Origin: Sipunculus nudus
Taxonomy: Eukaryota > Annelida > Sipuncula > Golfingiida > Sipunculidae
Direction of reading: 5' to 3'
Assembly: GCA_026874595.1 (NCBI GenBank)
Contig: JAPPUL010000071.1
Span: 64,001 to 128,000 of the forward strand
DNA length: 64,000 nucleotides
The translations under genes and the position numbers were made by a program. Positions 36,213-45,377 of the stretch are shown here, one piece after another. The notes under the pieces are model-generated. The model saw only the letters and a list, made by a program, of their open reading frames with translations. It was not told the DNA's origin and ran no database searches. Position 1 is the first letter of the stretch, and each line of letters opens with the position of its first letter.

Positions 36213-38135
36213 ATGGCTGCTGAACACGAATATACTTCGGAACACGTACAGATTAAAGAAGGTATTGAACACGTTAGAATTAGACCTAGTATGTATATTG
36301 GATCTACCAATTCTGAGGGCTTACATCATCTTGTTTATGAAGTCGTTGATAATAGCATTGATGAAGCTTTAATCGGGCATTGTTCGCTTGTTAATATTAT
36401 CATTCATAAGGATAACGTTATTGAGGTTCAGGACAACGGGAGAGGGATTCCTGTTGATATTCATAAGGAGGCAAATGTTTCTACTTTAGAAGTCGTTATG
36501 ACTACTTTAGGAGCTGGTGGCAAGTTTGATAGCGATGCTTACAGCGTTTCTGGGGGGCTGCATGGTGTTGGGGTTTCTGTTGTTAATGCTCTCTCTGAAT
36601 ATTGTAAGGTTTATGTCTTTAGAAACAATAAAACATACTTTCAAGCCTATGAACGTGGGATTCCCATTGAAGATGTTAAAGAAATCTCAGATGCCGCAAA
36701 AAGAGGCACTACCATCATTTTTAAACCCGATGATTCCATATTCGAAACCACTGCCTTTAGCTTCGATACCCTTTCTAACAGACTTCGGGAACTTGCTTTC
36801 CTTAACAAAGGCATTTCTATCAATATAGAAGATAGACGCCTGGATGACGACATTAAAAAACATTCTTTCTTATTCGAAGGCGGTATTGTTGCTTTTGTTG
36901 AATACTTAAACGGTATCTTAACTCCCGTCCATGATAAACCCATTTACTTCCAACGCCAAAAGGATAATTTCCATATCGAAATCGCTATGGAGTACAACGA
37001 AAGCTTTCAGTCTAACATCTTTACCTATGTCAACAACATAAATACTAAAGAAGGTGGGACCCATCTTGCCGGATTTAGAAGTGCTCTTACTAAAACTATT
37101 AATGACGGTATTAAAAAACTTGGTCTTGATAAAAAACTTAAGGGGAATTTGGAAGGAGATGATGTTAGAGAGGGACTTACTGCTGTAATTAGTGTCAAAC
37201 TCAAAAACCCGCAGTTTGAAGGACAGACTAAAACTAAACTCGGCAATAGTGAGGTTCGGGGGATTACTGAATCCATTACGACTGAGGGACTTAAGGAATT
37301 CTTTGAGGACAATCCTAACATTAGTAAGAAAATATTTGCCAAGTGTATGTCTGCTTATAATGCACGTAAGGCGGCTCAGGCAAAACGCGACTCTGTTAGA
37401 AAGAGTTTTCTTGAACGCGATAGTTTACCTGGTAAGCTTGCTGATTGTAGCGACAAAAATCCTGACGTTTGTGAGCTTTATATTGTTGAGGGTGATTCTG
37501 CTGGAGGGAGTGCTAAGCAGGGTCGTAATCGCGCTTTTCAGGCAATCTTACCTCTTTGGGGTAAAATGCTTAATGTTGAAAAAACTCGTATTGAGAAAGT
37601 CCTTGATAATGATAAACTACAACCAATTATTGCAACCCTTGGCACGGGAATTGACCAGCATTTTGACTATTCTAAACTACGCTATAACAAGATTATCATT
37701 ATGGCTGATGCTGATGTCGATGGCTCGCATATTAGAACTTTGCTTCTTACTTTCTTTTATAGATACTTAACCCCTCTTGTTGAAAATGGCAATATTTACA
37801 TCGCTATGCCTCCTCTTTACAAAATTTCTATCGGACCTAAGAAAGTCTTTTACTCGTATAGTGATAAGGAAAGAGATAGTATACTAAAAGAGCATGCTGG
37901 ACCTAATAGTACGCAGAAAGTCTATATACAGCGTTATAAAGGTCTGGGGGAGATGAATCCTGACCAGCTTTGGGAGACTACTATGGACCCTGAAAAACGT
38001 AGCCTTATGAAAATTACTCTTGATGATGCTGTTGAGGCTAACGAAATCTTTTCTATACTTATGGGTGAGAAGGTTGAGCCTAGAAGGCTTTTTATCGAAG
38101 GCAATGCTGTTAAAGTTAAAAATTTAGACGTGTAA
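36213..38135 (+). CDS. gyrB: DNA gyrase subunit B
   Basis: 640 residues. GHKL ATPase motifs (EVVDNSIDEA, VQDNGRGIPVD, GGLHGVGVSVVNALS), transducer lysine region QTKTKLGN, and TOPRIM with YIVEGDSAGGSAKQGRNR and DADVDGSHI. YKGLGEMNPDQLWETTMDP closes the protein. The frame opens at TTG 36201, but ATG 36213 follows GGGAGG. gyrA is absent downstream: a convergent gene follows instead. Confidence 0.97.
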   Translation: MAAEHEYTSEHVQIKEGIEHVRIRPSMYIGSTNSEGLHHLVYEVVDNSIDEALIGHCSLVNIIIHKDNVIEVQDNGRGIPVDIHKEANVSTLEVVMTTLGAGGKFDSDAYSVSGGLHGVGVSVVNALSEYCKVYVFRNNKTYFQAYERGIPIEDVKEISDAAKRGTTIIFKPDDSIFETTAFSFDTLSNRLRELAFLNKGISINIEDRRLDDDIKKHSFLFEGGIVAFVEYLNGILTPVHDKPIYFQRQKDNFHIEIAMEYNESFQSNIFTYVNNINTKEGGTHLAGFRSALTKTINDGIKKLGLDKKLKGNLEGDDVREGLTAVISVKLKNPQFEGQTKTKLGNSEVRGITESITTEGLKEFFEDNPNISKKIFAKCMSAYNARKAAQAKRDSVRKSFLERDSLPGKLADCSDKNPDVCELYIVEGDSAGGSAKQGRNRAFQAILPLWGKMLNVEKTRIEKVLDNDKLQPIIATLGTGIDQHFDYSKLRYNKIIIMADADVDGSHIRTLLLTFFYRYLTPLVENGNIYIAMPPLYKISIGPKKVFYSYSDKERDSILKEHAGPNSTQKVYIQRYKGLGEMNPDQLWETTMDPEKRSLMKITLDDAVEANEIFSILMGEKVEPRRLFIEGNAVKVKNLDV

Positions 38136-38139
38136 AGTA

Positions 38140-38169
38140 ACTATAGTAGCTATTACTATAGTAGCTATA
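38140..38169. terminator. 15-bp tandem repeat able to form hairpins between convergent genes
   Basis: ACTATAGTAGCTATT is duplicated. Because each unit is partly self-complementary (ATAGTA pairs with TACTAT around GCTAT), the array could fold on either strand and may end transcription of gyrB and of the converging TPR gene. There is no long U-tract, so the terminator role is a guess. Confidence 0.45.
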
Positions 38170-38194
38170 TTAAACTATTTGGTATTTTATAAGT

Positions 38195-39721
38195 TTATTT
38201 AGCTTTAACGGCTTTTGAAGAGACTACTGCTGCCTTTTGGCTTTTGGCTATCTCCTCCTGATACTTTCTTATTTTCTCTTTTTCATAATCTACAAAACGA
38301 GCCCTTATATGATTTAGTACCTTATTCGCTTTAGCATACTCTTTAATTCCCATATAACTTTGTGCAAGACGTAAGAAAGTTAGCTTATCCTTTTTACCTA
38401 ATTCAATAAGTCTTAGAAATTCTTCGCCTGCAAGATAATAACTACCCATCTTGAAATACGATAAGGCAAGCTCCTCTCTGAATTCCAATGAACGACTGTT
38501 TGTTTCAAGTGCCCATTTATAATAAAATATTGCCTTTGTATAATCCTTTATATTAAATAATGCGTACCCTATCATAGGTAAAAGTCCCTCCATCCCGTCC
38601 TCGCTTCTTATAAGAGCTATTAAATATCCAAGCGCGTAATTATACTGCTTGTTCCTATAATATGCTATCCCTAGCAACAATCTTATATTTTTAGATACAT
38701 CTAAAGCTCCTTCTATCCCTACTTCTAAAACCTCTATCGCCTTCCGATACTCTTTTTGCTCTATTAAAGCATGCGCAAGTCCCTCCAAAACCAATCTGTC
38801 TCTACCCAAGTTATAGGCTTTTTTAAAATACTCTGATGACTCCTTATACCTTTTTAATGCTAAATAGCCCTGCCCAAGTTTTGTATACAATCTCCTTTCA
38901 TACCTTAACTTATCTAGTGCATCTTTATAATATTTTATTGCCTCCTCTTTACGCCCCATCGCCATATATAAATCCCCAAAAGCCTCCAATATCTGACCAC
39001 TATAACTACTCTCTACTTTAATATTCTTCCTTTTAACATTCTTCCTCCTAATACCCTTCCTCCTAATATCTTTCCCTTTTGCCCCTTTTTCCCTTTTAAA
39101 TCTATTTTGCTTTACACCATCTCCTCTCGACTTAAAGCTACTACCTTTTGTCGCTCCCTTAAGTACTCCCTCTGCTCCTGCATAATCTTTTAGATTTAAA
39201 TATACTTGCGATATCTTAACCAAGATTATATCTTCCCCAAGTCCCTTTGCCTTTTTATAGTAAATTAAGGCTTTATTATATTCCTTTAATCCATTATACA
39301 CATCCCCTATCTCATAATAGCCCCTCAAAATCAGTTTATCCCCTTCTTGTCCACTTTTGTATGTCTCCAGTAGCTTATAATATGTTAGGGCCTTTTCGTA
39401 TTCTTTTTTTAATTTGTAGAGCAAGCCTATATTATATAATAACTGCCCTGTAAGATTTTTTTTATCTCCCGATTCAAACGCCATCTCATAGTAAAATAAC
39501 GCCTTCGTATAATCCTTTAAGGCAAAATGCTTATTACCCGCTTTATAGGCGTATTTATAAAGCAGTTCTTTATCATTCTCGCTTAATCTATCCCCTCTTA
39601 ATATATTCTCTCCTCTATTCTCTCCTCCAAGTTCCCCATACGCATCTAACATTATACTTAATGAAAAATAAAGTATTACTATTATAGATAATCCCTTCTT
39701 ATGCAATGACTTCTTACTCAT
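38195..39721 (-). CDS. Exported tetratricopeptide-repeat protein
   Basis: 508 residues. A signal peptide or N-anchor (LSIIVILYFSLSIML) and then about ten TPR units, for example NKHFALKDYTKALFYYEMA, LYNIGLLYKLKKEYEKALTYY and LGQGYLALKRYKESSEYFKKA. Between repeats near residue 215-235 is a basic tract rich in RRKG/KRKN units that looks like an in-frame tandem expansion. Probably a periplasmic scaffold. The partner is unknown. Confidence 0.85.
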   Translation of the reverse strand: MSKKSLHKKGLSIIVILYFSLSIMLDAYGELGGENRGENILRGDRLSENDKELLYKYAYKAGNKHFALKDYTKALFYYEMAFESGDKKNLTGQLLYNIGLLYKLKKEYEKALTYYKLLETYKSGQEGDKLILRGYYEIGDVYNGLKEYNKALIYYKKAKGLGEDIILVKISQVYLNLKDYAGAEGVLKGATKGSSFKSRGDGVKQNRFKREKGAKGKDIRRKGIRRKNVKRKNIKVESSYSGQILEAFGDLYMAMGRKEEAIKYYKDALDKLRYERRLYTKLGQGYLALKRYKESSEYFKKAYNLGRDRLVLEGLAHALIEQKEYRKAIEVLEVGIEGALDVSKNIRLLLGIAYYRNKQYNYALGYLIALIRSEDGMEGLLPMIGYALFNIKDYTKAIFYYKWALETNSRSLEFREELALSYFKMGSYYLAGEEFLRLIELGKKDKLTFLRLAQSYMGIKEYAKANKVLNHIRARFVDYEKEKIRKYQEEIAKSQKAAVVSSKAVKAK

Positions 39722-39745
39722 AAATTAATCCTCGCTTTCTTTTAA

Positions 39746-39775
39746 TTTATACCCTCTAATTTTATACCCTCTAAT
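39746..39775. repeat. 15-bp tandem duplication
   Basis: TTTATACCCTCTAAT is present twice between the GH3 and TPR genes. Confidence 0.88.
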
Positions 39776-39789
39776 CCCTTTTATGATTC

Positions 39790-41456
39790 TTATAACTTTA
39801 TCGGTAAGCTCCCCTTAAACTCCATCCCTTCACATAATACACGGGCTAGGGACTCTTGGCTATAATAACTATCTGAATATACTGCTATATAGCCTAATAT
39901 ATTCTCTTTCTCAAGTTCAGTATATATATAAGGTGAGCCAAACGAGACTACTAATGCCCCTCCTCCCTCTTTACAAGAACTTAATCCTACATTTACTCCT
40001 TCCATAAGCACATTTGATAACCCGCTCCTGCCTTTCCACGCCTTTATCTTCGAATATAACAACAACATTGTTAGATAATTACCTCCATCCCCTATTCTAC
40101 ACAAAATATCATCCGTACCAAAAACCCATACCTTCTCCTCTACATTAAAACCTCTTGCTCGTAACTCCTCTACAAATATTTTACCACTACCTCCAATATC
40201 TCCTACAACCGAAGCATCTACATCATCATCATATATTATGCAACGTATACCAGCGTAGCCACTTATATCTAATCTCATCTGTCCTCTACCCCTTATATAG
40301 GTTAGTGAATCCTCTGATATCCGCTTTGCAAGCTCCTTATGTTCTAAATTATTACAGGCATTCTTAACCCCTTCAAGACATACTTCTCGACTACTATATA
40401 ACCCCGCCAATAGCTTCAAACGCAATATCTTCTTTACTTTCTCATCTATTTCGTCCTCGGTAAGTACTCCCTCATCTATGCCTGCCTCTACCGCCCCTAT
40501 TAAACCTTCCATCGACTCGGGATACAAAAGTATATCTACTCCCGCAACAAGCGCATCCACCACCACTCCCGACAAACTCCTGCCCGCCAATACCCCACCC
40601 ATATTTAAAGCATCGCTTACTACTATACCCCTATACCCAAGCTCTCCTTTTAGTAAGCCGCTAACAAGCTCTTTCGATAGCGTGCAGGGTATATCATCCC
40701 CCCCCTGCTGCCCCCCCCTCCTCCCTCCTTTACGCTTATATGGCCTGTCATTACATGTGATATGCCCTCCAATATCGCTGCCTTAAACGGTTTTAACTCT
40801 AATTCGTATAACTCCTCTTTACTCTTATTAAGTCTTGGCATTGTTGTATGTGAATCTTCTATGACTCCTCCGTGTCCCGGGAAATGCTTCGCTGCACCAA
40901 AACTCCCTCCCCCTTCAAGCCCACCTATATACTCCCTCACGTATTTACTAACCTCTTCTGCATCATCTCCATACGAACGCGTGTTTATTATCTGATTTGA
41001 ACGATCCGCATTTACATCGCATACCGGCCCATATACTATATGTATCCCTACCGCACGGGCTTGCTCTGATGTTGCTCGCCCTTGCTCTTTTGCATATCTA
41101 TAATTTCCCGTTGCCCCTATTGCCATGTTTGTCGGAAACTCTACTAGCCCTTTTAATATTTGTCCCCCGCCTCGCTCCATATCGCTGCCTACTAGCAACG
41201 GCTCCTTTGATAACATCTGTAGCTCGTTTAGATACTTTGCTGTTTCATTTGCTTCTCCATGGAATATTATTAGACCTCCTATCTTGTAATCATTTATAAG
41301 AGCTGTTATCCGCTTAAACTCAGCTGCTCGCTCTTTTTTGTCTTTATAGCATCTTGTTGCACAGAAGAATAACTGCCCTATCTTCTCTTTTAAACTCATC
41401 CCCTTTAAAAGCTTATTTGCCTCTAGTTCCAAACCCTTTTCTAAACCCTTATTCAT
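39790..41456 (-). pseudogene. Glycoside hydrolase family 3 (NagZ-like), split at a poly-G tract
   Basis: Two frames make one GH3 enzyme: 40650-41456 codes the N-terminal barrel with KHFPGHGGVIEDSHTTMPRL (the Asp-His dyad), and the frame containing 39790-40602 codes GIVVSDALNM (nucleophile Asp) and the C-terminal domain. Between them, on the coding strand, two runs of eight G flank CAGCA (about 40697-40717). One base more in the first G8 run gives continuous protein through IPCTLSKELV. NagZ-type enzymes remove N-acetylglucosamine from muropeptides. The break may be phase variation, error or real loss. No signal peptide is seen. Confidence 0.85.
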
Positions 41457-41468
41457 AATATCCTTTCT

Positions 41469-41509
41469 TTTTAATCTATACTCCTTTTAATCTATACTCC
41501 TTTAATCTA
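41469..41509. repeat. 16-bp tandem repeat, 2.5 copies
   Basis: TTTTAATCTATACTCC repeated in the gap between the GH3 and TIGR02757 genes, ending nine bases before the latter's stop. Confidence 0.9.
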
Positions 41510-41519
41510 AAGCCTCTTA

Positions 41520-42377
41520 TTACTTTGCTTTTTTGCTTATGATTTTACCGCTGCCTTGTCCTCGTTCTATCCCATAGCCAAACATTGAAAAATCATACCT
41601 TGCAGGATCACTTACATCAAAACTACGCATTATTTCCATTATCTCCATAAGCATTCGTCTGCTTACCGCCTTTTGATGCGTTATCCCAAGCTCTTGGCTT
41701 ATACGTGCTACATGTGTATCTACTGGTATGTACAAATCGCTTGCTTTTATCTCATCTGCCCATAACCCCGTATCTACCTTATCCTCCCTAACAAGCCAAC
41801 GCAAATACATATTAAACCTCTTACACACACTCCCTTTCGACGGCAGCGGCAATAACATCTTTGCTTTATTTCCAGCTCCCGTATCTATTCCATTATAATA
41901 TCTGCTAAATTCCTCTATCCCTCCATCTATACCCCCTCCTGACCCCTTACTATATCCACTCAGAAACAGTGTCTTAAGACTTCCATATCGCCTCAGTATC
42001 TTATGCATTCGGTATAGTAAAACCTTTACATCTTCTGCCTTCCATAACCTATAATATAAAGCCTTATCCGATACCTCAAGCTCTTTTCCTTTATATATAA
42101 AATCATGTGGAGAATAGCAAAGTCCTGCACTTATCTTATCTATAAATTCTATTGCTTTATCTCGTCTTCCAAATGCGTACAAAGACGCGATCAGCCCTAT
42201 CGCCTCCCTGTCTCGGGCATCTTTATACTCATACACAAACCTTATCGGATCCCCTTCTATAAATCCCTCTACTGCATAACGCCTATATAATCTCTCGAAA
42301 CTACTTTTGCTTAACCTTATCAATTTCCTTCTTCCTACTTTACTTCCTTTTACACCCCACTTCCTTTTACACCCCAC
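41520..42377 (-). CDS. TIGR02757/DUF2400 family protein
   Basis: Up to 285 residues. The family blocks FIEGDPIRFVYEY, REAIGLIASLYAFGRRDKAIEFI and, later, LYIPVDTHVARISQELGI are present. The last resembles the helix-hairpin/metal region of HhH-GPD DNA glycosylases, and some have suggested a DNA-related role. None is proven. The start is unclear, because the GTG at 42377 and the next codons fall inside a 17-bp tandem repeat. A TTG near 42323 is an alternative and would remove the repeat from the protein. Confidence 0.82.
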   Translation of the reverse strand: MGCKRKWGVKGSKVGRRKLIRLSKSSFERLYRRYAVEGFIEGDPIRFVYEYKDARDREAIGLIASLYAFGRRDKAIEFIDKISAGLCYSPHDFIYKGKELEVSDKALYYRLWKAEDVKVLLYRMHKILRRYGSLKTLFLSGYSKGSGGGIDGGIEEFSRYYNGIDTGAGNKAKMLLPLPSKGSVCKRFNMYLRWLVREDKVDTGLWADEIKASDLYIPVDTHVARISQELGITHQKAVSRRMLMEIMEIMRSFDVSDPARYDFSMFGYGIERGQGSGKIISKKAK

Positions 42378-42393
42378 TCCCTTTTACACCCAC
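42344..42393. repeat. 17-bp tandem repeat, three copies, over a gene start
   Basis: TTCCTTTTACACCCCAC is present twice exactly and a third time with small changes. Read on the - strand it duplicates GTGGGGTGTAAAAGGAA, supplying repeated GTG starts and AAGGA-like sites to the TIGR02757 gene. Confidence 0.92.
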
Positions 42394-42433
42394 TCCCTTT
42401 CCCCAGCTTTCCCATTCTCTTTTTTTGCTATTC

Positions 42434-42518
42434 TTTTAATCTTTGATTTTAATCTTTGATTTTTGTCTTTGATTTTTGCTCTTTTTTTATGCCCTTTTGC
42501 CCCTTTTGCCCCTTTTGC
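42434..42518. repeat. Cluster of short tandem repeats before the TIGR02757 gene
   Basis: TTTTAATCTTTGA (13 bp) occurs twice and a variant (TTTTTGTCTTTGA) follows. Then CCCCTTTTG (9 bp) is repeated about three times near 42491-42518, ending close to the stop of the ABC ATPase gene. Confidence 0.8.
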
Positions 42519-42527
42519 TCTTTACTT

Positions 42528-43382
42528 TTACGCATCCGCTCCTGAGACCTGGCTTATATCTATTGGCCCTTCTTTACTACCATGTATAAATTGATCCATA
42601 AGCTTATCTCCTCCATCAAGCACCTCTTCTATCTCTCCTTCCTTGTATATTACTCCATCATAAAGCATCGCACAACGATCGCCTATACGACGGGCTGATA
42701 ATATATCACTCGTTACTGTTAGTACTGTTATTCCTTCTTTTCCCTTTATTGATCTTATTAACTGGCTTATTGACTCGCTTATTATCGGATCTAGACCGGC
42801 TGTTGGCTCATCCAAAAATAATACCTTCGGCTTGTGCATTAGTGCTCGTGCTATCCCTACACGCTTTCGCATCCCGCCCGATAAGTCGCTTGGCATCATC
42901 TTTGATACGTTCCCCCCAAGCCCTACCCGCCATAGCCCCTCATCCACCTGCTGCTTTATCTCTTCTTTACTCGCTTTTGTATAATTATTTAAATAAAAAC
43001 TTATGTTCTCTCCTACCGTTAGAGAATCAAATAATGCGTTGTTTTGGAATAACATCCCGCTTGCATTCCGAAATGCTTTTAGGGCCTTCTTGTCTTGGCT
43101 CTTTAGACTCTTTCCGTTTAGTCTTATATCGCCTCCATCATAGGGCATTATTTGTAAAAATATCTTTAGTAATACGCTCTTTCCAGAATCCCCAAGCCCA
43201 AGCAATACCTTTGACTCGCCTCTTAAAAGCTTTAAGTCTATTCCCCGTAATACCTCTTTGCCCCGAAAACTCTTTCTTAAACCCACTGCCTCAAGTACTA
43301 TTTCTCCCTCTTTTTCTTGCCCCTTTTCTTGCCCCTTTTCTTGCTCCTTTTCTTGCCCCTTTTCCCCTTGCTCATCCTGCAT
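42528..43382 (-). CDS. ABC transporter ATPase, MlaF-like
   Basis: 284 residues. Walker A is GLGDSGKS, signature LSGGMRKRVGIARAL, Walker B KVLFLDEPTAGLDP. The C-terminal DQFIHGSKEGPI is typical of MlaF/Ttg2A ATPases that drive phospholipid or organic-solvent transport across the periplasm. MlaE and MlaD genes are not adjacent. The first 25 residues are Q/E/K/G repeats written by a 12-bp tandem array (43308-43367), so the true start may be later. Four bases of the next upstream gap separate it from the aldehyde dehydrogenase. Confidence 0.87.
   Translation of the reverse strand: MQDEQGEKGQEKEQEKGQEKGQEKEGEIVLEAVGLRKSFRGKEVLRGIDLKLLRGESKVLLGLGDSGKSVLLKIFLQIMPYDGGDIRLNGKSLKSQDKKALKAFRNASGMLFQNNALFDSLTVGENISFYLNNYTKASKEEIKQQVDEGLWRVGLGGNVSKMMPSDLSGGMRKRVGIARALMHKPKVLFLDEPTAGLDPIISESISQLIRSIKGKEGITVLTVTSDILSARRIGDRCAMLYDGVIYKEGEIEEVLDGGDKLMDQFIHGSKEGPIDISQVSGADA
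43308..43367 (-). repeat. 12-bp in-frame tandem array coding EKGQ units
   Basis: Five copies of CCCCTTTTCTTG or close variants, all a multiple of three long, giving repeated GQEK/EQEK at the N-terminus of the MlaF-like ATPase. The same kind of tandem growth appears in many gaps here. Confidence 0.9.
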
Positions 43383-43395
43383 ATTATAATCTCCC

Positions 43396-44828
43396 CTAAA
43401 AACGCCGTATCACTAAAAGCTTAAGCTCGCTCATCTCCTCCATCGCATACCTTATCCCCTCCCGAGTATTTCCACTCTCCTTTACTCCCCCATAAGGCAT
43501 GTTATCTACTCGAAATGATGGCATCTCGTTTATTAAAACTCCTCCCACCTCAAGCTCCTCATACCCTTTAAGCGCTTTGTTTATATCTTTTGTGAATATT
43601 CCCGCTTGTAACCCATATTCTGTCCCATTTACCATTTTAAGCGCCTCTGGAAAACTCTCATACCTAAACAAGTTCACTACCGGCCCAAATACCTCCTTCA
43701 TACACAATTTCGACTCAATCGGTGTGTTTTCTACTACCGTTGCCTCTACCATTGCCCCTCGCCTTTTACCTCCGCAAAGTATTTTGCCCCCTCCATCAAC
43801 CGCATCCTTTATCCACCCTTCAACACGTACTGCCTCCCCCTCACTTATCATAGGCCCCACAAATGTTTCCTCTAACTTCGGATCCCCGCTCTTAAGCCTG
43901 CTTGCCTCCCTTACAAGCTCTGCCTTAAAGCTATCGTACACCCCCTCTTGCACATATATCCTCTGGACGCTTATACAGCTTTGGCCCGATTGGTAAAATG
44001 CTCCTAATATTATCCGCCCCTACCGCATCCTTTATATCTGCATCCTCGCATACTATACATCCCGCATTACCTCCCAACTCAAGCAATACCTTCTTCTTCC
44101 CCGATCGACGCTTTATATCCCATCCCACAGATTGTGAACCAGTAAAGCTTAGTAACTTTATTCGCTCGTCTTCTACCATCGGATAAGCATCTTCGTCCTT
44201 ACACGGCAATATCGAGAAATATCCTTCAGGCAACGCCGTCTTTGACAATATCTCTCCTATCATCAAAGCTCCAAGTGGGTGTGTTTAATGACGGCTTTAG
44301 CACAAAGGGATTGCCCATTGCTATCGCAGGAGCCACCTTGTGCGCTACCAGATTAAGCGGAAAGTTAAACGGTGTTATGAAGGCACAGGGCCCTATCGGA
44401 AAACGTTGCCAATACCCACTGTAAGCCTTTCCTCGCTTGCTTATATCAAAATTTACCGTCTGTCCGCATATCCTAACCGCCTCTCCTGCCGCTATTTTAA
44501 ATGTGTCTATTAAACGATCTACCTCTCCACACGCATCCTTTATCGGCTTTCCCGTCTCAACGCACAGCGCATACGCAAATTCTTCATATCTTTCCTTAAA
44601 ACGTTCTATACAATATTCTAAAACCCCTTGCCTCTCATACCCCGAAAGACGCTTCTCTTCCTTAAAACATCTAGACGATATCTCTATTGCCTCTTTTAAC
44701 GTCGAAAGACTACACAAAGATACTCTGCTTGCAAGTTCACCCGTATATTTATCTATTACTTTTATTTCTTCGTTTGGACTTTTTGGCTTGTTTGCCAAAT
44801 AGTAAGGATATTGTTCTTTTAGCTTCAA
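43396..44828 (-). pseudogene. NAD(P)-dependent aldehyde dehydrogenase with two frameshifts
   Basis: Three overlapping frames (44226-44828, 43931-44266, 43396-43953) together give one ALDH of normal length, about 475 residues. N-terminal part: Rossmann entry and PFNFPLNLVAHKVAPA. Middle: FTGSQSVGWDI and KVLLELGGNAG with the general-base Glu. C-terminal: GQSCISVQRI with the catalytic Cys, and EVFGPVV. Dropping one base from GGG at 44277-44279 and one from CCCC at 44017-44020 (+ strand) restores the frame. No substitution of key residues is seen, so this is either very recent inactivation or sequence error. Confidence 0.88.
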
Positions 44829-45088
44829 TTTTATTTATAATACCTCCCATTTCCTTAAGTTTAAAGACAGGTATTTCATTTGAACCTTAGTCCTTAACGC
44901 ATTCCTACAAAATACTCACAATTTCTTAAATATATTTTTAAATATATTCTTTTAAATGCTTTAAAACCTCTAAAAAAATAAAAATAGTTTGTATAACCCG
45001 CTCTTTTTTTCTAAGTTTATCGATTGTAGATTATTAAAGACAATTAAAAAAACAAAACGTACAAAAAGTAAAAGTAATGGAGGTGCTT
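44829..45088. promoter_or_regulatory. Divergent promoter gap, AT-rich
   Basis: 260 bp between the divergent aldehyde dehydrogenase and acetate-symporter operons, so it must hold both promoters. It has a doubled AAATATATTTTT-like motif near 44930-44955. GGAGGT at 45079-45084 is the ribosome-binding site of the DUF4212 gene. I cannot place -35 and -10 elements with confidence. Confidence 0.4.
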
Positions 45089-45350
45089 ATGTCTAAGGGA
45101 TCTTAATGAGTATTGGAGGAAGAATATAAGTTATGTAATTATGCTTCTTTCAGTATGGTTTGTCGTGTCATATTTATTTGGCATACTTCTAGTTGATCGG
45201 CTAGATTCTATGGGACCCGTTATAGGGGGATTCAAATTAGGCTTTTGGTTTGCGCAGCAAGGTTCTGAGATAATATTTGTAATTCTCATATTTATTTATG
45301 TGAGCCTAATGAACAAATTAGACAGAGAATATGATGTCCATGAGGACTAA
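45089..45350 (+). CDS. DUF4212 small subunit of sodium:solute symporter, frameshifted near the start
   Basis: The ATG at 45089 follows GGAGGT and reads MSK, then breaks at GGG (45097-45099). Reading with one G less continues as DLNEYWRKNISYVIML and joins the frame of 45141-45350. Total about 87 residues, two membrane helices (LLSVWFVVSYLFGILLV and IIFVILIFIYVSL), and FKLGFWFAQQGS between. This is the DUF4212 partner that sits immediately before VC2705-type acetate symporters, as here (27 bp). Confidence 0.88.
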
Positions 45351-45377
45351 ATATTAACTTATTAAAGGAGATTTCTA

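Noticed and set aside
42344-42393. CRISPR array
   Set aside because: Units are 17 bp, directly adjacent with no spacers. The same holds for the other tandem arrays.
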